This document shows, piece after piece, positions 17,191-26,106 of a stretch of 64,000 nt of DNA. Positions within the stretch are counted from its first letter, which is position 1; each line of letters starts with the position of its first letter. The notes under the pieces are model-generated. The model worked only from the letters and a program-made list of their open reading frames with translations, had not been told where the DNA came from and did not search any database. A program made the position numbers and the translations under genes. This DNA comes from Maribacter cobaltidurans (GTDB taxonomy: Bacteria; Bacteroidota; Bacteroidia; Flavobacteriales; Flavobacteriaceae): assembly GCF_002269385.1 (NCBI RefSeq), contig NZ_CP022957.1, forward strand, positions 62,001 to 126,000, given 5' to 3'.

Positions 17191-18834
17191 ATGAAATTGG
17201 ACAGAATGGATTTAAAATTCAATCAAAACGAAGACAAAAACAAACTGCTTTTATCCGAATTACGTAAAAAGCTCGCGCAGGTGCATCTTGGTGGTGGCAA
17301 GGAAAAAATCGCCAAACAGCACGATCAAGGAAAGTTGACGGCCAGGGAACGTATAGATTATCTTCTTGACCCAAAATCCGAGCAATTGGAGATTGGAGCT
17401 TTCGTAGGGGACGGTATGTACGAGGAACATGGTGGTTGCCCATCTGGGGGCGTAGTCGTTAAAATCGGGTATGTTAAAAAAAGGCTTTGTATTGTAGTCG
17501 CCAATGATGCTACCGTGAAAGCGGGAGCATGGTTTCCCATTACGGCAAAGAAAAATTTAAGGGCACAAGAAATTGCCATAGAGAATAAACTTCCAATTAT
17601 ATACTTGGTGGATAGTGCAGGGGTCTATCTACCCATGCAGGATGAGATTTTTCCCGATAAGGAGCATTTTGGCCGAATTTTTAGGAACAATGCCATTATG
17701 AGCAGTATGGGCATCACCCAGATTTCAGCTGTCATGGGAAGCTGCGTAGCCGGTGGAGCCTATTTGCCCATCATGAGCGACGAGGCACTTATAGTGGACA
17801 AAACAGGTAGTATTTTCCTAGCTGGAAGTTATTTGGTGAAAGCTGCCATAGGGGAAAGCATCGATAATGAAACGTTGGGAGGAGCTACTACCCATTGTGA
17901 GATAAGTGGTGTTACGGATTACAAATCGAAAGACGATAAAGATGCCTTGGATACCATAAAGAACATTATGGATAAAATCGGGGAATTTCCCGTTGCCGGA
18001 TTCAATCGTTCCAAAGTGATAAAGCCAAAAGAGAATCCTGAAGATATCTATGGAATACTACCCGGTTCAAGAACCGAGCAATATGATATGATGGAAATCA
18101 TCAAAAGATTGGTGGACGATTCTGAATTTGAACCTTATAAAGATGGTTATGGACAGACCATAATAACAGGGTATGCCCGAATTGACGGGTGGGCCGTGGG
18201 TATCGTTGCAAATCAGAGAAAAGTAGTAAAAACAAAAAAGGGTGAAATGCAATTTGGCGGGGTCATTTATTCCGATTCGGCGGATAAGGCCACCCGATTC
18301 ATTGCCAATTGTAATCAGAAAAAAATCCCTTTGGTCTTCCTACAGGATGTTACAGGATTTATGGTGGGTAGTAAAAGCGAACATGGAGGGATTATTAAAG
18401 ATGGGGCCAAAATGGTAAATGCCGTTAGTAATTCCGTCGTTCCCAAATTCACGGTGGTTATTGGAAATAGTTACGGTGCCGGTAATTACGCTATGTGCGG
18501 CAAGGCCTATGACCCCAGATTGATTGTTGCTTGGCCCAGTGCAGAACTGGCCGTAATGAGTGGTAACTCGGCTGCCAAGGTACTTTTACAAATTGAAACG
18601 GCCTCTTTAAAAAAGAAAGGCGAGACCATAACCGAGAAAAAAGAAAAGGAACTCTTTGATAAAATAAAACAGCGGTATGACAATCAGGTTTCGCCCTATT
18701 ATGCAGCTTCCCGACTTTGGACCGATGCGGTTATAGACCCAAAAGATACTAGAAAATGGATTTCCATGGGCATTGAGGCCGCCAATCATGCACCCATTGA
18801 AAAACCTTTCAATATGGGGGTGTTGCAGGTTTAA
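17191..18834 (+). CDS. Biotin-dependent acyl-CoA carboxylase, carboxyltransferase (beta) subunit
   Basis: A 547-residue carboxyltransferase with both crotonase-like halves. The N-half has GGVVVKIGYV and VDSAGVYLPMQDEIFPD; the C-half has the GGIIKDGAKM and NSYGAGNYAMCGKAYDP oxyanion loops. DKEHFGRIF and GSCVAGGAYLPIMSDE resemble the 3-methylcrotonyl-CoA carboxylase beta branch more than propionyl-CoA carboxylase, so a role in leucine or acyl-CoA catabolism is likely. No biotin-carrying alpha subunit is adjacent. The ATG at 17191 is close behind TATCTTTA; the ATG at 17206 is an alternative. Its stop codon interlocks with that of the convergent plug protein gene (shared TTAA), and degraded copies of its last ~80 bp recur downstream. 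Confidence 0.88.
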   Translation: MKLDRMDLKFNQNEDKNKLLLSELRKKLAQVHLGGGKEKIAKQHDQGKLTARERIDYLLDPKSEQLEIGAFVGDGMYEEHGGCPSGGVVVKIGYVKKRLCIVVANDATVKAGAWFPITAKKNLRAQEIAIENKLPIIYLVDSAGVYLPMQDEIFPDKEHFGRIFRNNAIMSSMGITQISAVMGSCVAGGAYLPIMSDEALIVDKTGSIFLAGSYLVKAAIGESIDNETLGGATTHCEISGVTDYKSKDDKDALDTIKNIMDKIGEFPVAGFNRSKVIKPKENPEDIYGILPGSRTEQYDMMEIIKRLVDDSEFEPYKDGYGQTIITGYARIDGWAVGIVANQRKVVKTKKGEMQFGGVIYSDSADKATRFIANCNQKKIPLVFLQDVTGFMVGSKSEHGGIIKDGAKMVNAVSNSVVPKFTVVIGNSYGAGNYAMCGKAYDPRLIVAWPSAELAVMSGNSAAKVLLQIETASLKKKGETITEKKEKELFDKIKQRYDNQVSPYYAASRLWTDAVIDPKDTRKWISMGIEAANHAPIEKPFNMGVLQV

Positions 18835-20576
18835 TTGGAAACCAAGTTTGTTCCATTGGACACCGTGAACAACTGTTGGTTCACGTTCTTGGTCATCAAC
18901 TTGAATACCTTGATTTCCGCAGTCTGGGACGCTTTGCCATAATTATGGTATATAGTCGCCTTTAGGTAGGTAGGGGTCAAACTTTTATTACCAAGATAAT
19001 TTACATTTACCTGCCAGGATCCCTCAAAGGAATCATATATCAATTGCTCGGTAACGGAATACCCCACTTTCTTTTCATCGTATATTCGCTCGGCATTATC
19101 CGTTAATGTATGGTTCCATTTGAAATATTGGTTCTCGGGATGCACAAATTGTAGCTCGAACTCCGCCTCGCTATCTGCCCATTCGAACACGAGCCTCGTA
19201 CCCTTAAAGTCATCCTCCATGGCATATTTACGTAGATTTTTCTTCGACATCAGGTTGCCGCCTTCAAGGGCGATTAGGTTGTTCATTTCCAACCCCATTA
19301 AATTGGAAAACGTTCCCTGTTCATCGCTCATAAAACCACTTTCCAAAAGATATTCATAGCGCGTGTACAGATCCAGTGCTTTTTGGTAATCCCCGATCTG
19401 CCTGTAGCTTTCCGCCAAATCGAAATAGGACTGGCCATAATTGGGCCTTAAAACAAAAACATCCAAGTAGAGTTCGTTGGCCTTTTCATATTCCTGAAAA
19501 CTGTCATAAACGTAGGCCAAGGACTTAAGAGCCAACGGATTATTGTTAAAACGGTCAAAATGTTGTTCAACCAGGCTTTCAGCGAATTTTTTGTTTTTTA
19601 GCTCCATAAAATAACGGTAACTATCTATCAAATAATAAAATGACCCTGAATAATTGTACAGATAATTTTGAAAGACCGCTTCCGCTTCCTCTGCATTTTT
19701 ACTGGCATAAAGCTCCTTAAGGTAATCCGGGGCCCCTTCCATAAGCTTTTGTTGGGTAACCGCGCTGTTGTCGTAAAAATTATTGCGCAGCTTTGACTGA
19801 TCTACCAGGTCCTTATCGTATTTCGGAGCTGATAGGGTATTGATAACTACTACACCGTTTGATCCTGGCATCCCATATTTGGACGTAGCACTTGAACCAA
19901 CAAGAATAGACATTCTTTTTATAGAAAATGCACTTAGCCACATAGGAATATTGGTAAAAACTTGACCGTCAATATCAAAAATAGCACTATTACCTTGCAA
20001 AAAGGAAGACGATCCTCGGGTAAAAACGGCCCCATCACCAGTTATGCAATCTCCTTTGACCAAAACTCCAGGAAACCTAGACTTAAGTAGTTCTAAAATG
20101 CAAGCATCAACGGGCATGAGCTGATCTTTTGTTAGAACTCTTTCAACGATTCCTGAACTTTCTGAATCCATAATTCCATGAGTAGTCCTTATCAAAAACT
20201 TGTTGGTATCATACTCCTTCTCAAGCTCTTTCTGGGATTTTAACCTACGTGTTTGTTTGGTCACAGTAACCTCGTCCAATTGTTCGGTTTTTGGATACAT
20301 GGTGATGTTGAGAATACGGGTAATGTCCTCTACCAAGATTTCTACACTTTGCATGCCAATGTGAGAGAAGATGATCGTTTCGCCTTTTTGTGCCTCGATA
20401 CTAAAACTTCCCTTAGCATCCGTAATTGCCGTATTGAATGTAATGGATGTAGAAACAGCCACATCGGACATGGGTGCCGAATTGTCTCTTACCGTTCCCT
20501 TGATTGTTTTCAAACCCGTTTGTTGTGCAAGAGATATCAATGGAAGAACCAATAATACTAGTAGTAACTTTTTCAT
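18831..20576 (-). CDS. Exported CarboxypepD-like / barrel-less TonB-plug / TPR / DUF2135 protein, copy 1
   Basis: A 581-residue exported protein. Parts in order: signal peptide (1-18, cut after LAQ), CarboxypepD_reg-like domain (about 22-100), TonB-plug-like domain (about 140-255, with AIFDIDGQVFTNIPMWL then SATSKYGMPGSNGVVVINT), a helical segment with tetratricopeptide-like repeats (about 290-430), and a C-terminal beta-sandwich that I identify by pattern as DUF2135/YfaP-like (about 455-570). There is no beta-barrel, so it cannot be a normal receptor. A Cys pair (C-x17-C) lies in the plug. It is the most diverged of three near-identical copies and sits tail-to-tail against the carboxylase gene. 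Function unknown. Confidence 0.8.
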   Translation of the reverse strand: MKKLLLVLLVLPLISLAQQTGLKTIKGTVRDNSAPMSDVAVSTSITFNTAITDAKGSFSIEAQKGETIIFSHIGMQSVEILVEDITRILNITMYPKTEQLDEVTVTKQTRRLKSQKELEKEYDTNKFLIRTTHGIMDSESSGIVERVLTKDQLMPVDACILELLKSRFPGVLVKGDCITGDGAVFTRGSSSFLQGNSAIFDIDGQVFTNIPMWLSAFSIKRMSILVGSSATSKYGMPGSNGVVVINTLSAPKYDKDLVDQSKLRNNFYDNSAVTQQKLMEGAPDYLKELYASKNAEEAEAVFQNYLYNYSGSFYYLIDSYRYFMELKNKKFAESLVEQHFDRFNNNPLALKSLAYVYDSFQEYEKANELYLDVFVLRPNYGQSYFDLAESYRQIGDYQKALDLYTRYEYLLESGFMSDEQGTFSNLMGLEMNNLIALEGGNLMSKKNLRKYAMEDDFKGTRLVFEWADSEAEFELQFVHPENQYFKWNHTLTDNAERIYDEKKVGYSVTEQLIYDSFEGSWQVNVNYLGNKSLTPTYLKATIYHNYGKASQTAEIKVFKLMTKNVNQQLFTVSNGTNLVSN

Positions 20577-20684
20577 CTGTTATTATTTATTATTTATAAC
20601 GGCCATGCTTCGACTTCGCATAGCACAAGTATCTAATTCGCCAATGATAATCTCGACATAAAGATTCGGAATGACTTATTTCAT
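20577..20684. mobile_element. 108-bp insert at the start codon of copy 1, REP-like seed
   Basis: Copies 1 and 2 carry the same 108 bp between their start codon and the ancestral upstream sequence (ACCGATTGATTTAGTG), which in the third copy touches the start codon directly. The insert is bounded by TTTCAT on both sides (20571-20576 and 20679-20684), as for a target duplication, and contains CTTCGACTTCGCATAG near its left end and ATTCGGAATGAC at its right end, words typical of REP-like repeats in Bacteroidota. It codes for nothing. Confidence 0.55.
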
Positions 20685-20902
20685 AACCGATTGATTTAGT
20701 GTATTAAAGTTATGCAATAAAAGGATTGATACGCAGAACAATTCAATAATTTACAAATAATGAAAAGTCTTAATCTTCCTTTTAACGGCACCTAATTTCG
20801 ATTTGAAAGTGCTCCTGAACATTTGTTGGGGATTTCAATGGGGCATCGAAGCTGCCAATCATGCACCTATTTAGATACCATTTAGCATAGGGGTTTACAA
20901 GT
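20685..20902. repeat. Duplicated spacer with a decayed carboxylase-gene 3' end
   Basis: This spacer is homologous over its length to 22754-22978. The part at 20828-20906 aligns with the last ~80 bp of the acyl-CoA carboxylase gene (18755-18834), including the words GCCAATCATGCACC and GGGGTTTACAAGTTTA, but has lost the reading frame. It marks one edge of the duplicated unit. No gene is present. Confidence 0.75.
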
Positions 20903-22645
20903 TTAGTTGGAAACTAATTCTGCATTATTGAACACATTGAATAAATGCTGATTGACGTTCTTGGTCATCAACTTGAATACCTTGATTTCCGCAGTCTGGG
21001 ACGGTTTGCCATAATTATGGTAAATCGTCGCTTTTAGGTAGGTAGGGGTCAAACTTTTATTACCAAGATAATTTACGTTCACCTTCCAATCCCCCTCAAA
21101 GGAATCATATATCAATTGCTCGGTAACGGAATACCCCACTTTCTTTTCATCGTATATTTGCTCCGCGTTATCCTTTAATGTATGGTTCCATTTGAAATAT
21201 TGGTTATCGGGATGCACGAATTGTAGCTCGAACTCCGCCTCGCTATCCGCCCATTCGAACACGAGCCTTGTACCCTTAAAGTCATCATCCAGGGCATATT
21301 TACGTAGATTTTTCTTTGACATCAGATAACCGCCCCTAAGGGCTATAAGGTTGTTCATTTCCCAATTCATCAAGTTTGAAAATTCCCCTCGCTCATCGCC
21401 CACAAACCCGCTTTCCAAAAGGTAATCAAAGCGCGTGTAAAGGCCCACCGCTTTTTGGTAATCCCCGATCTGCCTGTAGCTATTTGCCAGATCCAAATAG
21501 GACTGGCCATAGTTTGGCCGTAGTATGAAAACTTCCTTGTACAGCTCATGTGCCTTTTCATATTCCTGAAAACTCTCGTAAACATAGGCAAGGGACTTGA
21601 GGGCCACGGGATTATCGTTAAAACGGCCAAAATTCTCCCGGATCAGACCTTCCGCAAATGTTTCGTTTTTTCGATCCATAAAATAGCGGTAACTGTCCAC
21701 CAAATAATAAAAAGACCCCGAGTATTTGGGTAGGTAATCTTGAAAGACCTTTTGCGCTTCCCCCACGGTCGTACTCGCATGGAGCTCCGTAAGGTAATCC
21801 GGTGCCCCTTCCATAAGCTTTTGTTGGGGTACCGCACCGTTGTCGTAAAAATTGTTGTTCAATCTTGCCAGATCTACCTGGTCCTTATCGTATTGGGGAC
21901 CTGGAATTGTATTGATTACCACTACCCCTCCAAATGCTTCCATTCCATATTTTACTAGCGAACTAAAACTTTTTAAGACAGCCAGTCTTTTGATCATAGT
22001 ATCATTTAGCCAAATAGGGGCTTCGGTAAAGATTTGACCATCAACGTCATAAATGGCTGGTCTAGGACTTGAAAAAGAAGTAGTTATACGCATCCAAATT
22101 GCTCCACCATTGAGACAATCTCCACGAACTATGACACCCGGAATTCTATATCTAAGCAACTCTAATACGCAAGATCCTGTAGGAATAATTTGGTCCTCGG
22201 TAAGCATATATATATTTGCTGCTCCTATATCAGGATTTATAATTCCATAAGCGGTCCTGATTAAACGCTTATTGGTTGTATACTCCGCCTCAAGCTCCCT
22301 CTGCGATTTTAATTTTCTTGCCCGTTCGGTCACCGTAACCTCGTCCAACCGTTCCGTCTTGGGATACATGGTAATGTTTAGAAAACGGGTCACTTCCTCT
22401 ACCCTAATTTCCACGGGTTCCATGCCCATATAGGTAAAGGTAATGGTCTCCCCTACTTCGGCCTCTATGGAATACTCTCCATTGGAATCCGTTACCTCCT
22501 TATTATTCGTAAGCGACGTAGATACGACAACATTGGGCATGGGTTCGGAATTGTCGCTGACCGTTCCCTTGATTGTTTTCAAACCATCTTCTTGTGCCAT
22601 TGAAGCCAATGGAAGGACCAATAATACTAGTAGTAACTTTTTCAT
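20903..22645 (-). CDS. Exported CarboxypepD-like / barrel-less TonB-plug / TPR / DUF2135 protein, copy 2
   Basis: A 580-residue protein with the same order of parts as copy 1: signal peptide (cut after SMAQ), CarboxypepD_reg-like domain, plug-like domain (AIYDVDGQIFTEAPIWL; KYGMEAFGGVVVINT), TPR-like helices, DUF2135-like C-terminal domain (GTRLVFEWADSEAEFELQF then VNVNYLGN and TIYHNYGKPSQTAEI). Against copy 3 it differs at about 2 positions between residues 19 and 135, about 43 of ~120 in the plug, and about 5 over the next ~150, so the plug has diverged alone. The Cys pair C-x17-C is kept. Function unknown; periplasmic or surface location follows from the signal peptide only. Confidence 0.8.
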   Translation of the reverse strand: MKKLLLVLLVLPLASMAQEDGLKTIKGTVSDNSEPMPNVVVSTSLTNNKEVTDSNGEYSIEAEVGETITFTYMGMEPVEIRVEEVTRFLNITMYPKTERLDEVTVTERARKLKSQRELEAEYTTNKRLIRTAYGIINPDIGAANIYMLTEDQIIPTGSCVLELLRYRIPGVIVRGDCLNGGAIWMRITTSFSSPRPAIYDVDGQIFTEAPIWLNDTMIKRLAVLKSFSSLVKYGMEAFGGVVVINTIPGPQYDKDQVDLARLNNNFYDNGAVPQQKLMEGAPDYLTELHASTTVGEAQKVFQDYLPKYSGSFYYLVDSYRYFMDRKNETFAEGLIRENFGRFNDNPVALKSLAYVYESFQEYEKAHELYKEVFILRPNYGQSYLDLANSYRQIGDYQKAVGLYTRFDYLLESGFVGDERGEFSNLMNWEMNNLIALRGGYLMSKKNLRKYALDDDFKGTRLVFEWADSEAEFELQFVHPDNQYFKWNHTLKDNAEQIYDEKKVGYSVTEQLIYDSFEGDWKVNVNYLGNKSLTPTYLKATIYHNYGKPSQTAEIKVFKLMTKNVNQHLFNVFNNAELVSN

Positions 22646-22753
22646 CTGTTAATATTTATTATTTATAACGGTCATGCTTCGACTTCGCATAGCACGAGTA
22701 TCTAATTCGCCAATGATAATCTAGATATAAAGATTCGGAATGACTTATCTCAT
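22646..22753. mobile_element. 108-bp insert at the start codon of copy 2, REP-like seed
   Basis: This is the second copy of the 108-bp insert described at 20577-20684, with a few base changes. It was inherited with the gene when the unit duplicated. The right-hand flank reads TCTCAT. Confidence 0.55.
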
Positions 22754-22978
22754 TAACGATTGATTTATTGTCTACTTAGTAGAAAGTTACGTAATAAATG
22801 GATTGATACGTAGAACAATTCAATAATTTACAAATAATGAAGAGTCTTAATCTTCCTTTTAACGGCACCCAATTTCGATTTTTAAGAGCTCCTGGACATT
22901 TATTGGTGGATTTGCTGCCAACCATGCACCTATTGAAAAGCCATTTAATATGAAGGTTGCAGGTTTAGCACAACCTAA
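22754..22978. repeat. Duplicated spacer with a second carboxylase-gene 3' echo
   Basis: Homologous to 20685-20902. Bases 22905-22967 are a better preserved copy of the carboxylase 3' end: translated in frame they still read close to AANHAPIEKPFNM, as in the real gene. No gene is present. Confidence 0.75.
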
Positions 22979-24100
22979 TTAATCCGCACGGTGCATAAGG
23001 GCATTGGCAAATTGCTGATCATTGATTTTCAATGCAGTATTTTCAAAACCAGGTTTCGTAAAAAATATGATGTCGTTTTTCTTTGCATGAATCTGATATC
23101 GGCCAGTTTGGTCGGAAATCGTCATTTCCTTTGTTCTTTTATTATAGACATTAACATTGGAAATCATCTGTCTATCATATATAGTAAATCCTGATAACAT
23201 TTTAAGTTCCCTTTCTTTTTTGTCAAGTCTCTTTTCTCGTTTGGCAGCTTCCTTTTGCGTAACCAAAAGTGCAGTTTCTAAATAAAAGGCCATATTCAAA
23301 TCTGAAATTTTTTCCCAACCATCTTGACTTGCGTATCTTATATATGACCCCTGATTATTGCTAGACGCCGCCAATACAAGAGCAACAGGATTCTTATCAT
23401 ACTGTTGAACAAGTTCCAATGAAACAAAAAAATCATCACTTACATAAATTTCATAAGGTTCTAAATCAACCTTTACAATCAGCTCATGTTTTTTCAAGGT
23501 ATGAAGAATATTTTTTTGGGAACCATTGAGATTTGCACCTGGAATATCACCATCCCTATAAACGTTTACACGTAAAAGCAAACTATCTGAAGGGTTGGCC
23601 AAAACTTCAAATTCCAATGATATTAATTTTCTTTTTTCCTTATCAGTGACAATTCTTGTGGCCATTTCAGCGCCCAAGGCCATATTATCTTTCCAATAAC
23701 CAAAATTATCAGGACTATAATTTCTATAACCTATATAATCAGAAACCTGAACCAAATCATTTCCATAAACCTCAACTTCGTTTAATACAATATTTTCAGG
23801 ACTCATAGATATAATAGATTGCCCATCAACTCCATTGGTAAGTTGCGATATGGGAATTTTAACGGTTTGATAGCCTAACGATGAAATCTGGACAATTTCA
23901 GATTGGGATATTTCCTTAGGGATCATAAAATTGAAATTACCTGATTCATCAGATGTTGTTCCAACTCCTTTTTTTAAAACCCCGATGTTTACGAAAGGTA
24001 TGGTTTCCTTAGTTTTTTTGTCAATTATTATACCTGTAACCTCTTGTTGTGCCATTGAAACCAATGGAAGAACGAACAAAAGAAAAAGCCACTTTTTCAT
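22979..24100 (-). CDS. Exported CarboxypepD-like companion protein (373 aa), unknown function
   Basis: Signal peptide (1-18, cut after SMAQ), CarboxypepD_reg-like domain (about 19-110, with TSDESGNFNFMIP), a middle beta-rich domain (about 125-275, with NPSDSLLLRVNVYRDGD and PYEIYVSDDFFVSLEL), then a second CarboxypepD-like unit (about 300-373) that stops early. The same order forms the N-terminal half of the 882-aa protein at 26107-28755. It starts 10 nt after the stop of copy 3 and so is in its operon. It is bounded by CAGGTTTA (22960-22967) and CAGGCTTA (24106-24113), which suggests it was inserted at the tail of that gene. Function unknown. Confidence 0.75.
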   Translation of the reverse strand: MKKWLFLLFVLPLVSMAQQEVTGIIIDKKTKETIPFVNIGVLKKGVGTTSDESGNFNFMIPKEISQSEIVQISSLGYQTVKIPISQLTNGVDGQSIISMSPENIVLNEVEVYGNDLVQVSDYIGYRNYSPDNFGYWKDNMALGAEMATRIVTDKEKRKLISLEFEVLANPSDSLLLRVNVYRDGDIPGANLNGSQKNILHTLKKHELIVKVDLEPYEIYVSDDFFVSLELVQQYDKNPVALVLAASSNNQGSYIRYASQDGWEKISDLNMAFYLETALLVTQKEAAKREKRLDKKERELKMLSGFTIYDRQMISNVNVYNKRTKEMTISDQTGRYQIHAKKNDIIFFTKPGFENTALKINDQQFANALMHRAD

Positions 24101-24110
24101 AAATACAGGC

Positions 24111-25853
24111 TTAATTAGAAACCAAGTTTGTTCTATTGGACACAGTGAACAACTGTTGGTTCACGTTCTTGGTCATCAACTTGAATACCTTGATTTCCGC
24201 AGTCTGGGACGGTTTGCCATAATTATGGTAAATGGTCGCTTTTAGGTAGGTAGGGGTCAAACTTTTATTACCAAGATAATTTACATTTACCTGCCAGGAT
24301 CCCTCAAAGGAATCATATATCAATTGCTCCGTAACGGAATACCCCACTTTTTTTTCATCGTATATTCGCTCGGAGTTATCCTTTAATGTATGGTTCCATT
24401 TGAAATATTGGTTATCGGGATGCACGAATTGTAGCTCGAACTCCGCCTCGCTATCCGCCCATTCGAACACGAGCCTTGTACCCTTAAAGTCATCCTCCAG
24501 GGCATATTTACGTAGATTCTTCTTGGACATCAGGTTGCCGCCTTCAAGGGCTATAAGGTTGTTCATTTCCCAATTCATCAAGTTTGAAAATTCCCCTCGC
24601 TCATCGCTCATAAAACCGTTTTCCAAAAGATATTCATAGCGCGTGTACAGATCCAGTGCTTTTTGGTAATCCCCGATCTGCCTGTAGCTATTTGCCAGAT
24701 CTAAATAGGACTGGCCATAATTGGGTCTTAGGATAAAGATTTCCTTGTACAGCTCATGGACCTTTTCATATTCCTGAAAACTCTCGTAAACATAGGCAAG
24801 GGACTTGAGGGCCACGGGATTATCGTTAAAACGGCCAAAATTCTCCCGGATCAGACCTTCCGCAAATGTTTCGTTTTTTCGACCCATAAAATAGCGGTAA
24901 CTGTCCACCAAATAATAAAAAGACCCAGAGTATTTGGGTAGGTAATCTTGAAAGACCTTTTGCGCTTCCTTCACGGTCGTACTCGCATGGAGCTCCGTAA
25001 GGTAATCCGGGGCCCCTTCCATAAGCTTTTGTTGGGGTACCGCACCGTTGTCGTAAAAATTGTTGCGCAATCTCGCCAGATCTACCTGGTCCTTATCGTA
25101 TTGGGGACCGGAAAGCGTATTGATTACCACTACTCCTCCAAACCCCTGCATACCATATTTTGCCGTCGAACCAAAACCTTTTAAGACAGCCAGTCTTTTA
25201 ATTGAAGTAACATTTAGCCAAATAGGGGGATTGGTTAAGATTTGACCATCAACGTCATAAATGGCCGGTCTCCTTAATATTAAAGAAGTTGCTGTGCGGA
25301 CCCAAACATTTCCGCCATTGAAACAATCGCCTGTAACCGTAATACCCGGAAATCGAGACCTAAGAACCTCTAAAAAACAAGACGCAAAGGGTGTAATTTG
25401 GTCTTCATTTAACATATTGATACTCCCAGAGGCCATATCCGTATCCATAATTCCATAAGCGGTCCTGATCAAACGCTTATTGGTTGTATACTCCGCCTCA
25501 AGCTCCCTCTGAGATTTTAATTTTCTTGCCCGTTCGGTCACCGTAACCTCGTCCAACCGTTCCGTCTTGGGATACATGGTAATGTTTAGAAAACGGGTCA
25601 CTTCCTCTACCCTAATTTCTACGGGTTCCATGCCCATATAGGTAAAGGTAATGGTCTCCCCTACTTCGGCCTCTATGGAATACTCTCCATTGGAATCCGT
25701 AACCTCCTTATTATTCGTAAGCGACGTAGATACGGCAACATTGGGCATGGGTGCGGAATTGTCGCTGACCGTTCCCTTGATTGTTTTCAAACCATCTTCT
25801 TGTGCCATTGAAGCCAATGGAAGAACAATCAATAGAAACAACAACTTTTTCAT
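24111..25853 (-). CDS. Exported CarboxypepD-like / barrel-less TonB-plug / TPR / DUF2135 protein, copy 3
   Basis: A 580-residue protein of the same architecture as copies 1 and 2 (signal peptide cut after SMAQ; plug with AIYDVDGQILTNPPIWL and KYGMQGFGGVVVINT; TPR-like helices; DUF2135-like end). It is a mosaic: residues 18-400 outside the plug are almost those of copy 2, while the last ~170 residues follow copy 1 (LDLYTRYEYLLE, GSWQVNVNYL and QQLFTVSN). Its upstream region lacks the 108-bp insert, so ACCGGTTGATTTAGTG abuts the ATG. The 373-aa companion gene follows 10 nt after its stop. Function unknown. Confidence 0.8.
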   Translation of the reverse strand: MKKLLFLLIVLPLASMAQEDGLKTIKGTVSDNSAPMPNVAVSTSLTNNKEVTDSNGEYSIEAEVGETITFTYMGMEPVEIRVEEVTRFLNITMYPKTERLDEVTVTERARKLKSQRELEAEYTTNKRLIRTAYGIMDTDMASGSINMLNEDQITPFASCFLEVLRSRFPGITVTGDCFNGGNVWVRTATSLILRRPAIYDVDGQILTNPPIWLNVTSIKRLAVLKGFGSTAKYGMQGFGGVVVINTLSGPQYDKDQVDLARLRNNFYDNGAVPQQKLMEGAPDYLTELHASTTVKEAQKVFQDYLPKYSGSFYYLVDSYRYFMGRKNETFAEGLIRENFGRFNDNPVALKSLAYVYESFQEYEKVHELYKEIFILRPNYGQSYLDLANSYRQIGDYQKALDLYTRYEYLLENGFMSDERGEFSNLMNWEMNNLIALEGGNLMSKKNLRKYALEDDFKGTRLVFEWADSEAEFELQFVHPDNQYFKWNHTLKDNSERIYDEKKVGYSVTEQLIYDSFEGSWQVNVNYLGNKSLTPTYLKATIYHNYGKPSQTAEIKVFKLMTKNVNQQLFTVSNRTNLVSN

Positions 25854-26106
25854 AACCGGTTGATTTAGTGTTTATCATGTAAGAAGTTACGCAATAAAAT
25901 GATATGTCCAAAGAAATGATTCATGTATTAATAAGTATTTAACAGTATTTTTATTGTTTCTAATAGTGTTACTATTAATTTAAACTGTCGTTTATCCTCA
26001 AGTAGTACATTAAAAGTTTCAGAAACGCTATGAAAGATTTAATATAGGTGATGCCCCTTTAATTTTGGAGTAAGCAAAAGTTCCCTTTGGCATCCATTGA
26101 AAAAAA
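25854..26106. other. Spacer upstream of copy 3
   Basis: The first ~50 nt are homologous to the upstream regions of copies 1 and 2 without the 108-bp insert; the rest is AT-rich and unique. At 26090-26104 there is a 15-nt word with one mismatch to the carboxylase tail (GCATCCATTGAAAAA), perhaps a last remnant of the duplicated unit. No gene or clear promoter box was found. Confidence 0.5.

Noticed and set aside
21548-24941. Open frames on the plus strand that recur in the array copies (for example at 21548 and 24756)
   Set aside because: They are antisense shadows; they recur only because the minus-strand genes are duplicated.
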